From positions 2,728,001 to 2,792,000 of the forward strand of contig JAKSXM010000014.1 in NCBI GenBank assembly GCA_022575985.1: a stretch of 64,000 nucleotides of DNA, given 5' to 3'. Source of the stretch: Anagrus nilaparvatae (Eukaryota > Arthropoda > Insecta > Hymenoptera > Mymaridae). Of this stretch, positions 9,176-18,575 are shown in pieces; positions within the stretch are counted from its first letter, which is position 1; every line of letters starts with the position of its first letter. The notes beneath the pieces were generated by a model. It had not been told where the DNA came from, made no database searches, and worked only from the letters and a program-made list of their open reading frames with translations. A program made the translations under genes and the position numbers.

Positions 9176-9556
9176 TATAGTCCGTGGAATCGGGTAAACC
9201 TTCGTGAAATTCGATGTTTTCACCCAATCCTCTGTAGGTTTCCTGCCACATTGAGTAATAAAGTAAAATGCGATCAAAGCGACAGTCGTTCATGCGATCT
9301 ACATGTTCGAGAAAATTTTTTATAAAAACTGTCTTACCGGCTCCTTTTTTTTTCGGTACACCAATCATCATGAACACCAACAACACCAACAACATCAAAG
9401 AGTAATAAAATGAAAGGAAAAAAAAAAGTTATTATATTATTTAATTTTTTTTTGTCCAAAGCAAAAGCAAAAATTTTTACGGTAAATTGACAAATTACCT
9501 GTTGGACCGCTGATCATACATGTCCATGGATGCTTCCATGCTCGATATGGATCCAT
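5499..9556 (-). pseudogene. POLB: DNA polymerase B, copy A, fused to an ATPase 5' fragment and interrupted by a stop
   Basis: The duplication junction fuses the ATPase start (exon 1 at 9556-9499, exon 2 from 9343) in frame to polymerase residue ~53 of the copy-B frame at 9175. The fused frame runs to a TAA at 7872-7874, inside the Exo II region just after HNGQSFD. A second open frame of 785 codons (5499-7856) carries the rest: Exo III YCKNDVD (115-121), motif A DVTSLYP (348-354), motif B around KLCLNSLWG (543-551) and motif C YVDTDS (639-644). The N-terminal half has several Cys/His clusters and Exo I DIET. This copy lacks the native polymerase start and has the nonsense codon, so it should not give active enzyme. 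A segment with GCYWHGC and WECEF (about 238-293 of the 785-codon frame) resembles an endonuclease-like insert seen in some Polinton polymerases. Confidence 0.88.
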
Positions 9557-12500
9557 TTTTTTTTATTTTTTTTTTTATTTAAATGTAATTTTTTAACTTA
9601 CGTAGTTTCGCTGCGTGAGCAAATACGAGCTCGCGCAGCCGACAAAAGCTGCTTGCGCAGCAGCGGACGCCGCCGCCGCCGCCGCCGCCCCTCCCCGCTC
9701 TCCCGAAGGGTGCGGCGCGTGCGCGAGCGCGAAAAACTCGCAAACAATTAGACTAATCTTGCGTTTTTTCTTTTTTTTTATTGATATTATTTATTGATAC
9801 AAACAATGCGTGAAATCGATGTACCATTCGTACGTACGACTGTACGTGGAATTTTTGGCAAGGAAAAAAATTAAATAGGAATCAGATTATAATAAAAATA
9901 AAAAGTACACAAATAATTATTATTTTTTTCTTTTTTTTATCAAAAATTTTTTCTTTTTATTTATTTTTTTTATAATAATGCAGTATCATACATGTTTTTT
10001 TTTTTTAAATTTTTTATCTACATATAAAAACCATATGGAAAACTTTTAATTAAACCTACGAATCTTCGTTTGCTAAAAACTGGTCTACAAATTTTCGTTT
10101 CAGTCCGGGTAACGACATCGTGAAATTGCGTGCGTCTAATAGCAATATTGTCACGTACAGTAATTGGATCATTTTGTTCGCACAGTACCAGTGATTCAAC
10201 CGTGTCAAAATTGATTATCTGACTATTTTTGAAATTTAACCTAATACCCTTGACCTTGCAAATTTCCACAATAGTACCATCGTCTGTCAACACCTTGTAA
10301 GTGTAAAATTTTGGTCCAGCGGATACAAATGATGTTATATACGCGTTTTCACCGTATGCAGTCAATTCGTTGGTGAGGTCTCCGAGTAAGGGTCCTGTTG
10401 GCAGGTCTGGGATACCCGAATTCGGGTTAGATAAGTATATTACCGAATCTGTGTCCACATAGTAAGCAGCGCTACCTAAATGTTCAAGATAATTGTACAA
10501 TTTGAGTCGAGCTTGAGCCGTCACAAAAGCCGCGATCACGACATTCGCGGTATTCAGAGGTTCCGGATTGCATTCTTTGAAGCGCGTACTCAAATATAAA
10601 ACATTGTCGTCAACGGGTAGCAAACCTGTCACCTCGGTCATCGGGCAGGTTAAAGTCGCGTGCAGCTCGGCTGGGTCGTTTACCACATAAGTCTTTATTT
10701 TATTTTCCTGCTGGCCAAAGAAACCCCACAACGAATTCAAACATAATTTTGCCAATCCCCTGAACGACGGATTACTTTCAATCTTCTCACGGTCTAACTC
10801 TATACCCTCGTTGCGTGAAATATCTAAAACGTATTCATCAACGGTAGAATACTGTTCGGGTAAACCGCTAGCTTGCGTCTTTAATTTGAAAAAAGTGTCT
10901 ATGTATTCCGCAAATAATCCACCCTTTTTCGTCACTGGATCGAATTCCGTCATCTCGTACTGCCAAATTTCGTATATCTCCTTAATTACGTAACCCCGTT
11001 CGACTGCTTTTTTCAATTCCAGCGAAACCCACGTACCCACAAAGACTCTTAAATTTTCGTCCTCGTGACGACACGCCTCTTGTCTCATTTCCTCGCAACA
11101 AGTACGACACAGGCCAAACAAGAGCTTACCGTGCATTTTTACGGGTAAAACCGGATGCGTGAGATTCCTCGGTGGTAGAATTTTGCAGTAAACTAGTCCC
11201 TCGACCCTGTCCACAAAATTTTCGTAATTTTGACCAGCGAATTCACGACATTCCGGTTCGCCGACGTATAATTTAGGGTGAGCAAGCGGAAATTTACCAC
11301 GCTTGCAAATGTATGGATAAAGCGACGTCACATCAACGTAATTCATTTTTTCGCCAGCCCTGACTAGATACGACTTTATGAAATTTTCAGTTCTGCCGCC
11401 GTAAAAAGCTTCTCTCGGATTTAATGGCGGATTTCTGGTCAAATCGTGCTGGTCGAGATAATTGCTTATTTCGGGATTTTGTTCAAGTTCCATTCTGAAT
11501 TCGCATTCCCATTTCACAATAAGTTCGTAGTTATTGGCTCTGATTCTTCTGCTAATGGCCAAAGTTCTGCTATAACGATCTTCGAGCGTTTCGAGATTGT
11601 ACTCGCTTAGCGGTTTATCTCTGTTTCTCTTGAAGCAACGAATGCAACCGTGCCAATAACAACCCATCATCTGAAGACATATACCGTTATGCGCATCGGT
11701 TTGGCTCGGAGGAATAAATCCATCTACCTTAACGTTTATAGGAAGCCTGATTTCACGACAACGTCCAGCGTGCTGAATTTCCCGATTCAATTCCCTTTCC
11801 ATCCAAACTAACCACTGGACGGCTATCACAGACTGGTTGTCGCTAAATCTATAACCCCTGGCCGGTAAGATACCTACTGTGTTTGGTTTTAAAAAATTTT
11901 TCCTAAAAACCTTCATACAAGCACTGGCAATCGTCGTAGCTTCCGTGAAGGGACAAATTCTACCGATCTCCAAAAAAGATTCCCTAAATTTCAAACAAGC
12001 TTTCCTCAACACATCTACGTCATTTTTGCAATACGACTCAATCTCGACTTGAAAATCAAACAAACGTCCGGAATTTTTTCTCTCCCTGTACCAGGTCAAA
12101 AATTTTTCTCTTTTATCGCGCGACATACTGTCGACGCAATAAAACTCGATATCCGGTAATGGACCAATGTAATTCTGGTTTTCAGGTGTGTTAAAGAGGT
12201 GTGGAAAATCCCCCTTAATCATATCCGGCAAACCAAAAGCTTTAGGCAAAGCGCTCAGAGCCATGTGAAAATAATTCAGACTGTCTATGAATTTAACTTT
12301 TTTTTCAACAGTCATCAATACAATTTTCGACCCGTTCAATATCAGCTTTGGTTTCAGACGCATTTCCTCGACCATGTGCTTTAATAAAAATTAAATGTCA
12401 AAACTTTGGCCGTTATGAGATATACATATGACTTTTGAAAAATCCTTTTTCGGCATTAGCGCTAATGTCAAAAAATTTTTCACAGGTTCTTCGCGGAAAA

Positions 12501-13694
12501 TGTATTCTCGACGCCCGCATTTGGCACAGAATTGCAAGTCCTCGTCTCGCAAACAAAAAGTACAAACTTGTTGCGCAACGCATAAGTTCGGCTTGTGCAA
12601 CTTAACCGCACAATCACCGACTAAAGTTTCACATTGCGTGGTTTCAATGTCGAAAAATATAAAAATTACTTTTGACTCATTATCTCTTTGAGACAGGGGC
12701 TGCATAAAACATAAATGATTCACGTTCACGCGTTTTAGGCACGTGTTGCAAAAAATTTCGTTGCACTTGTGTTTCACGATATCGTCAATCTTTATCATTT
12801 TAAGACACGAAGTACAGTGTCTTACACCAAGGCAAACCGAGGCAACATTTTTATAAGACCCGTGTGCTCTGTGTTTTTCAAAACAGCTGTCATTCAGAAA
12901 ATATCTCTGACATAAATCGCAAAACACAAACTGCTGAAACCCCACGATCAACTGATCACAGCGTGGAATTTGGAAACATTTGTAACATCTACTCGAACAT
13001 CTGTGATACCTGTCGTTCGAATATTTTTTGTTACACGGTATGCAGTAGCCTCTAGACCCTGAAGCTGCATTCAGATTTAAAATCGGGCTGTAATGGTTAG
13101 TGCGCACAAAATACATTATTCTCAGTGTGTAGCGAATTTCGTTACCGGTATTTACCACGTATCTAGAACCGTCAAACATCGGGGCATCACCTCTACCGAA
13201 ATTTTCGTCATCATACACCACTATGGACACTCCCAAATTAGCGTAATATGTTTGAAATTGATGAATCTCGTTTATTCCGCACCCAAACTGCGGGATCCAT
13301 ACGCCAGCATCACGCACCAGTTGTTTTGCTGCTAAAAGTTGCTTTCTCTTTTTCCTTATTTTGCGCCAGTCTTGATGCAAAATTCCGCTTCGCAATTGAC
13401 CCCTTTTAGCGTGCACATGTGCGACACAGAGGGATCGTGCCAGACACAAATTGTCTCGCGTAATTTTCAAAATCGATCTTTTGTATACATCGAATAGACT
13501 CAACGATGTCAAAGATACGCGCCCCCTGCCAGCAGGAACCCGAACAATCGAGGACACGGCTTCAAGTGAATCATCGCAAACGTCAAAAACGGCACCACTC
13601 TGAGCCGCGCGTGCAATCAATGCCAAAACGTCTTTATGATCAAATTTTTCCACCGGTCTAAAACTCAGCCAAAGAGGCTTGTCAAATTTTACAG
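9176..13694. repeat. Tandem duplication, unit B (~4.52 kb)
   Basis: Second copy of the unit. Its right edge continues into the unduplicated polymerase N-terminus at 13695. The internal junction at 9175/9176 joins polymerase sequence ending TTTTACAG to ATPase sequence starting TATAGTCC (plus strand), with at most 1 bp of shared sequence, so the event does not look mediated by long homology. Confidence 0.95.
9557..10017. promoter_or_regulatory. Second copy of the polymerase-ATPase intergenic region
   Basis: Near-identical copy of 5041-5498, with the GC-rich island at about 9611-9742 and one additional GCC triplet. Here it lies upstream of the ATPase fragment fused to polymerase copy A. Confidence 0.6.
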
Positions 13695-14024
13695 AACGCA
13701 ATTCAAAACCAATGTAATCACTTGGCAACGCGGATTCCAACAATAAATCCGTCAATTCCTCAATACAATTTTCAACCCAGGCTTGTGCGTCAATATTGTC
13801 CGTCTCGGTCGGCTGTTTAAACTTCACGCAAATCTCACTACCAGTCACCCTAAATCTACTATATCTACGAGTTTTTTTACTTAAAATAATTAAATGATTA
13901 GAATTAAAATTACTATCAACAGTCTCATTATCATCAACAGCATCACTATTATTATTATCACTGCTGCTGATACTTGACTCCGGGCTATCAGGCTTACTGC
14001 TTCCATAACCAAGACCAATCTGTG
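10018..14024 (-). pseudogene. POLB: Protein-primed DNA polymerase B, copy B, interrupted by one stop
   Basis: This copy keeps the native N-terminal side. The frame is open from a splice acceptor at 14026-14025 (TTTTTTAG) through a Ser/Asp/Asn-rich linker, Cys/His zinc-like clusters (about residues 269-380 of the 485-codon frame that ends at 12391) and Exo I DIET (400-403), to a TAA at 12391-12393 immediately after the Exo II HNGQSFD stretch. Reading continues in the same frame into the 785-codon part (10018-12375) with Exo III and polymerase motifs A, B and C as in copy A. It is the family B, protein-primed type that would replicate the linear element from terminal protein. The stop falls in a conserved motif, so an intron removing it is unlikely. 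The same stop in both copies dates it before the duplication. Confidence 0.9.
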
Positions 14025-14126
14025 CTAAAAAAAAAAAAAAAAAAAAAAAATGAAAAAATGCATATTATTTTATCGCAAGAAAATCACACGCATATTTATG
14101 TACAGAACAGAAAATATCCACATTAC

Positions 14127-14339
14127 CTTCCAAGGTAAGCCCGTTTTCATCCTGACCAGAAGGGTTCACTAAAAAAGCCCTCAAAAATGGATAATCGTCG
14201 AAAATTTCTATAGGAACACTCTCTATATCACAACCATCCAGATGCTCGAAAACATCAATATCACAATCAGGGACCGGGTTTTCATGCGTTGTACCTATTT
14301 CTATTTTTTCTTTTTTATTTTTTTTCGATTTAAGCTGGT
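14127..14339 (-). CDS. Exon F: candidate polymerase 5' exon (NPxPxC module)
   Basis: 213 nt open in the frame that splices to 14024. It is bounded by ATTACAG at 14346-14340 and a GTAATG donor at 14126, both phase 1, and the 102-nt intron joins it in frame with the polymerase exon. It carries GTTHENPVPDCD near its start, related to GTVFENPTPGCS of exon D, followed by an acidic, Phe-rich stretch. No domain is recognised. The exon call rests on splice signals, an open frame and matching phase; expression is untested. Confidence 0.55.
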
Positions 14340-14420
14340 CTGTAATAAAAAAAATAAAAAAATAAGCATCCTACTTGCAAAAAAAAAAACAAATTAAAAT
14401 AATAAATCTTAGAAATTTAC

Positions 14421-14540
14421 CTGCTTCGCTCGAATTTTTTCTTTTCACAATTTCCATAACCACAGGCGCAGTCGACTCGACATCGTCAGCATGCATATCA
14501 TCTGCACTACACCCAGGAGTCGGATTCACGTGTACAGTAT
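14421..14540 (-). CDS. Exon E: decaying copy of the NPTPGC exon module
   Basis: Related to exon D: KDTVHVNPTPGCS then a C-terminal SSEAG at a GTAAATTT donor (14420). The position matching the acceptor of the sister exons has lost its AG. A usable AG four bases before ATACTG (14542-14541) would still give a phase-1 exon of 120 nt and is preceded by a TACTAAT branch-like sequence. It may be skipped or use this shifted acceptor. Confidence 0.4.
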
Positions 14541-14656
14541 CTTTATATTTCAAATTAAGTTAATTAGTAACAAAAAAAAATAGAAAATAATTACAAAAAT
14601 AACATTTCACAGTCAAAAAAAAAATCAGAATAACGTCAAAAAATTTGCAAATTTAC

Positions 14657-14815
14657 CTGCAACCTTTAAATTTCTTTCATTCACAATTTTTTTGCCAGAC
14701 GTTTTAACTTGCTTACTCGCGTTTAAGCGCCGATTAACATCGACAAAATCTTTGCTACTGCATCCAGGAGTGGGGTTTTCAAAAACAGTACCTTTGTATT
14801 TTAATTTAAGCTGGT
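14657..14815 (-). CDS. Exon D: NPTPGCS exon module
   Basis: 159 nt, phase 1 on both sides. The acceptor TTTATAG ends at 14816 and the donor GTAAATTT starts at 14656. It encodes DQLKLKYKGTVFENPTPGCS then a basic linker ending LKVAG. The same start (ACCAGCTTAAAT on the coding strand) and donor context recur in exons E and F, which suggests tandem exon duplication. Function unknown. Confidence 0.5.
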
Positions 14816-14903
14816 CTATAAAAAAAAAAAAACGAATAAACGTGAAAAAAAATACCAATTTATTCTCAAAACATCATAATATTTAACAACATGAAAAATT
14901 TAC

Positions 14904-14942
14904 CTACAATACTCGAATCTTTTTTCCCTATTACATTATTAT
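14904..14942 (-). CDS. Exon C: 39-nt micro-exon
   Basis: Preceded by a long pyrimidine tract and TTTTGCAG (ends 14943), followed by GTAAATTT (from 14903). The 39-nt open segment is phase 1 on both sides and encodes NNVIGKKDSSIV, like the 3' tails of exons D and E. It is supported only by splice-site quality and phase. Confidence 0.4.
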
Positions 14943-15000
14943 CTGCAAAAAAAAAAAAAAATCATTATTAACTTCAATGCGTGTGAGGTAAACTGCAGCG

Positions 15001-15140
15001 CAAATCACAAATCCCACATCTACATCGATACCACTAACGAAGACTCCGACATCCCTGCTCAAAATGAAAAGGAGATGTCAGGGTTTTCGTTAGTGGTATC
15101 GATGTCGGATTTATGATTTGTACGACAGTATATAAAAAGT
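15001..15140. repeat. Hairpin-forming inverted repeat with ATCGAT cores and adjacent TATA-like box
   Basis: Arms at about 15001-15055 and 15071-15120 are inverted copies, with a perfect core CATCGATACCACTAACGA and a 6-8-bp extra segment in the left arm. A plus-strand TATATAAAA follows at about 15127. It lies in the candidate intron between exons B and C. It could be a small MITE or a promoter with paired DRE-like (ATCGATA) sites. Confidence 0.55.
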
Positions 15141-15284
15141 GAAAACAAGTTTAATTTAATATTTTTAATATATAGCTAGGGTGAGATGTCGAGTAAAATT
15201 TTTGTTTTTATTCTGGGTTTAGGGGGGAAGAGTTCGAGAAAAATTTTTATTCAAATAATATATCAAATAAAAATTCAGTATTAC

Positions 15285-15350
15285 CTTGTAAATTTTCGTC
15301 AGACGGTAAAATTACATCTAAAAATTCACTGTCAAGACCATCTTCAAAAT
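15285..15350 (-). CDS. Exon B: 66-nt acidic exon
   Basis: Acceptor TTTGCAATTAG ends at 15351; donor GTAATA starts at 15284. It is phase 1 on both sides and encodes an acidic segment with DFEDGLDSEFLDVILPSDEN. It follows exon A across a 69-nt intron. The next intron (to exon C) is 342 nt and holds the inverted repeat at 15001-15120. Confidence 0.5.
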
Positions 15351-15419
15351 CTAATTGCAAAGAGAAAAACCACGTATAAAAATTTAACATACAGCATTTA
15401 AAAACAAAAAAAAACTTAC

Positions 15420-15750
15420 ATTTAATAGTGTTGTATTTATTCATGAACAAATCAAAACACGGAAGCCTTGCTTGGCCTCTTCTCCTCAAAATGTCACCAA
15501 AAATTAGAAAAACATCATTTTCGTCACACTCGTTTAATAACAAGTTTTTTGCAATAACACGCAACGTTGGAAGCGCGCGCAAACTAAAAATTAACTTGAT
15601 TTTTTTCAAAATCACCTTTATCGAGCAGACTTCTAATTGTGATCTCCACTTGAAATCACAAATTTTACGCACACTTGGCTCGCGCCCATAAGCGATTTTC
15701 ATCAACAATTTTACAATTATTAATAAATTGAGCTTCCTGGATAAAACCAT
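15420..15750 (-). CDS. Exon A: candidate first coding exon, conserved-looking helical domain
   Basis: ATG at 15750 gives 110 codons plus one base to a consensus donor T|GTAAGT at 15419. The segment has REPSVRKICDFKWRS, LIFSLRALPTLR, an acidic NECDENDVFLIFGD and ILRRRGQARLPCFDLFMNKY. It looks like a folded helical domain and not chance coding, but I do not recognise the family. A start further out (15798) is also open. Its phase fits exon B and the chain leading to the polymerase. It could encode a terminal-protein-like or accessory N-terminal domain; that is inference from position only. It could also be a separate gene. Confidence 0.5.
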
Positions 15751-15799
15751 TTTTAAAAAAATTTTTTTTACTTCTTTTGTTTCAAGAAAAAATTTCAAA

Positions 15800-16140
15800 A
15801 GTCACCTAATAAAGATAAAACGATACTAAACATATGTGTTATAATAAAATTGCTTCATGTATAATGTCTCTCCTATAAAAGTTCAACTCATCAAAAAATA
15901 GAAAAAATGCAAAAATTTCTTACAACAAGGAAGGAGCATAAAAGTCATTTAAAGATAAGACGATACCAAAAATATGTGTCATAATAAAACAACTTTATGC
16001 ATACTGTTAATTTTTTTACTTTTTTTTTTTTTGTTAAAGCTCAACTCGACAAAAACAGAAAAATATATTTAAAAAAAAAAGTACATTTTTTCATCTTACA
16101 AAAATAATGTCAAATGAAAAAAAAAACACATTGTTTTTAC
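15800..16140. repeat. AT-rich region with a ~150-bp tandem duplication
   Basis: Two diverged copies, starting near 15801 and near 15945, share the order: GTCA(C/T)(C/T)TAA..., AAAGATAA(A/G)ACGATAC, ATATGTGT(T/C)ATAATAAAA, GCAT/CATGTAT. No gene is visible. The right end of the Polinton may fall in or beyond this stretch; its other terminal repeat is outside the window, so the boundary cannot be set. Confidence 0.5.
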
Positions 16141-16184
16141 AAAATATAATAAATTTTATTGAAAACTTAAATACAAAAAAATAG

Positions 16185-16415
16185 TCATTTTTTTTTCATT
16201 TTTTTTTCAGTTTTTTCCAGTAAAGGTTTTTTTTCATCTTGAAATGAATCTGCTTTTCCTTTAAAACTAGAGAATCCGTTAAACACGTCCTTCGAGAAGC
16301 TCCATTTATCGCTGGTAACTCTCCTCCAAAAAGGTCCGTAATTTCTTTCCCCGTCTTCCCCAGCGTCTTCAAAACGACTATAGTTTACACTACAATTCGT
16401 TGGCTTATTACCCAT
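16185..16415 (-). CDS. Small hypothetical ORF, 76 aa
   Basis: Starts MGNKPTNCS, a possible N-myristoylation context, followed by an acidic and aromatic centre (EDAGEDGERNYGPFWRRV) and a very Lys-rich end. Composition is less AT-biased than the flanks, which weakly supports coding. No recognised family, no clear promoter, and it could be chance or an exon of a Polinton accessory gene. Confidence 0.3.
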   Translation of the reverse strand: MGNKPTNCSVNYSRFEDAGEDGERNYGPFWRRVTSDKWSFSKDVFNGFSSFKGKADSFQDEKKPLLEKTEKKMKKK

Positions 16416-16589
16416 ATTTCTTCTTTTTCAAATAAAATAACAATTTAACAGATGTCATTAACTTCAGAGCTTATGCAAGAATGACCAAGCATCGATTCAG
16501 AAACCCTAAAAAAGCCACCGAATTTTTCAAAAAAAAGGCAAACGACCTCTGCCGACGAAAAAAAAGAACCAAATTTACGGAAAAAATTT

Positions 16590-17060
16590 TTTAATTTTCA
16601 AAAAATTTTTAAAACTCCGAAAATTTTACCTGGTAATTTTACTCTAAATTTCGGTTCAATTAAAATAATTTGATCTTAAAAAAAAATTTTTTTTTCAATT
16701 TCAAAAATTTTCAAAACCCCGAAAATTTTACCTGTTAATTTTGGGTTACTGAAAATAATTCGATCACTTAACTACCTACAATTACAACAATTTCCGATAG
16801 GTTAAAAGGATTCAGCTCATATAAATTTCCAGTAATTTCCGATCGATCCATTAAAATTTAAGGTCTTCGGTAGGTTATAGTATAGCCCAAAAATTTGACC
16901 TGTCGACTTTCCTCTGAATTTTAGATTATTTTAAATAATTTGGACATTTAGATACCTAAAATTTTAACGATTTCCAACAGGTTTAATGAATTTATGTCAA
17001 ATAAATTTCCAGCAATTTACGATTGATCAATTAAAATTCAATATCTTCGGTAGGTTGATA
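16590..17060. repeat. Diverged tandem repeats (AT-rich)
   Basis: Two layers are visible. CGAAAATTTTACCTG-type units lie at ~16618 and ~16718. A longer ~155-165-bp unit with CAATTTCC/CGATTTCC, AAATTTCCAG(T/C)AATTT(C/A)CGAT and TCTTCGGTAGGTT occurs at about 16740-16880 and 16893-17056. The flank 17061-17350 is plain AT-rich sequence with no gene. Confidence 0.55.
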
Positions 17061-17354
17061 AAAAAATTTTAACTAAGTACAAGAATATAAAAATATTTAT
17101 ACATGTAACCAATCAAAAATCAAATCATTATTTCAAATTTAACAAAATTTATAAATTATTGTCAAAAAATTATAAAGCATAAAAAATAATCGATAACTAG
17201 ATATAACAAATGAAACTTGATACCTTTATCGTATGTATAAACAATATATATATAGCATATCATTTTGTACATAAAAAATACAAGCTCTTGGTGACACTAT
17301 AAAACTGCTGAATCAGCAGCAAAAAAAAAAAAAAAATAGGTTCATAGTATATAC

Positions 17355-18575
17355 TTAACTACTCACCTCAACCGGGTTTTCCCGGATGGGCCTTTCAGGG
17401 AAGAGAGCACCGACGATCCGTTCAGTCGACGCCGCGTCCATCATGTTGTCGGACCCCCGGTTCAATTTGCCCATTACGACTTTGTAACCTAGGCCCCAGG
17501 GGTCCTTGTTTACATCTTCGCGTAATGAACGCAGACATCGAGCCTTGCTTTGACGGATGGCCTTGGCCAGTCGGTGTTTGGCGTCCTTATGTTCCTGAGA
17601 AAGAACGGCGGCCTCAGGTCTGTCCCGTGCTCTTTGCGCCTTTTGTCGTGTCCTGTGGCATTCCTTCCGGAGCTCAGCTATTTCGGGAGTCCACCAGTAC
17701 ACTGAGTTTCTCCCTTTCCAGGGCCTGCGGCGAGGCATCGAGGCATCACAAGCCCCGCATAATAGAGACGTTATTTTTTTAACTAAGATTTCAGTCTCAT
17801 GGGGACTTGTGGCCCCTCCATGCCAAGCGGGGATGGACGCTGACTCGATTCGAAGATACTCTTCGAATCTGTCTTCGTCCATTTTTGGGACGTTCCAACC
17901 CAAGGGGCGCCTCCTGTACGGAGGTCGTTGTGAGGTTCCTTCCAATACCCGAAAGGCGATGTAATGATGATCACTACCATTGTATTGATCATCCATCACC
18001 CTCCAGTCGCCTATTCTCCAGGACGCAGCTTCTGTAGCGAAGGTTATGTCCGGGATAGAGACACCCTAACCCAGCCTCTCGAAGGTGGGCCTGTTGCCTC
18101 TATTCTGGACCACTAGTTTGCACCTAGTGGCTATTTCGAGTACCATTCGTCCCCTGGGGTTAGTCGTTGGCATCCCCCATTCCAGAGCCCTGGCGTTGAA
18201 GTCTCCACCAAGGATGACGCCACCAGTCGCCGTCTGGACCGTGCTCTCGATGCTGGCCTGCTTTGTAGCCAGCTCAGCCGAGCTGTCGTTTGGGGAGAGA
18301 TAGCAACTTATGTAAGTTGTCTTCCCGAACTTGGCCCAAACGTGGCAATCCCCTTTCCCTTGTTGGGTAAGGGACGTTTGTGCTCTGCCTCGAAGCCATA
18401 TGGTGCAGCAGTCAGTGTCATCGGAAACCCAGTACTTGTGGTTCATGTTGTAATATTGCTCGCTTAGTAAGAGGATATTTGCATCCTCTTCACGAGCAAT
18501 TTGATCCAACAATGCACCAGCTTCCCGTGCGTGTCGCATGTTCCCTTGGAGAACCTTGATTATTTTCGATGACAC
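17355..18575 (-). pseudogene. Non-LTR retrotransposon ORF2: endonuclease only, with in-frame stop, 3'-truncated
   Basis: Two frames separated by one in-frame TAG at 18066-18068. The first (18575 to 18066) is an APE-type endonuclease start with LQGNMRHAREA, LLLSEQYY, a GGDFNA catalytic block and a WG...TNPRG stretch. The second (through 17355) has the SDHHYI endonuclease motif and then the helical linker (WWTPEIAELRKEC..., LGYKVVMGKLNRG) that precedes reverse transcriptase in R1/I-group elements. The sequence then ends with ENPVEV and a stop, with no reverse transcriptase. Non-LTR elements normally lose their 5' end, so loss of the 3' end points to a later deletion. The terminal GAG|GTGAGT looks like a perfect splice donor. 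ORF2 overlaps ORF1 by about 16 nt and its start codon is unclear (GTG in the frame shown). Confidence 0.85.

Noticed and set aside
14371..14553. A stand-alone 60-codon gene
   Set aside because: Its N-terminal part fits a duplicated exon with a splice donor; the remainder is intron.
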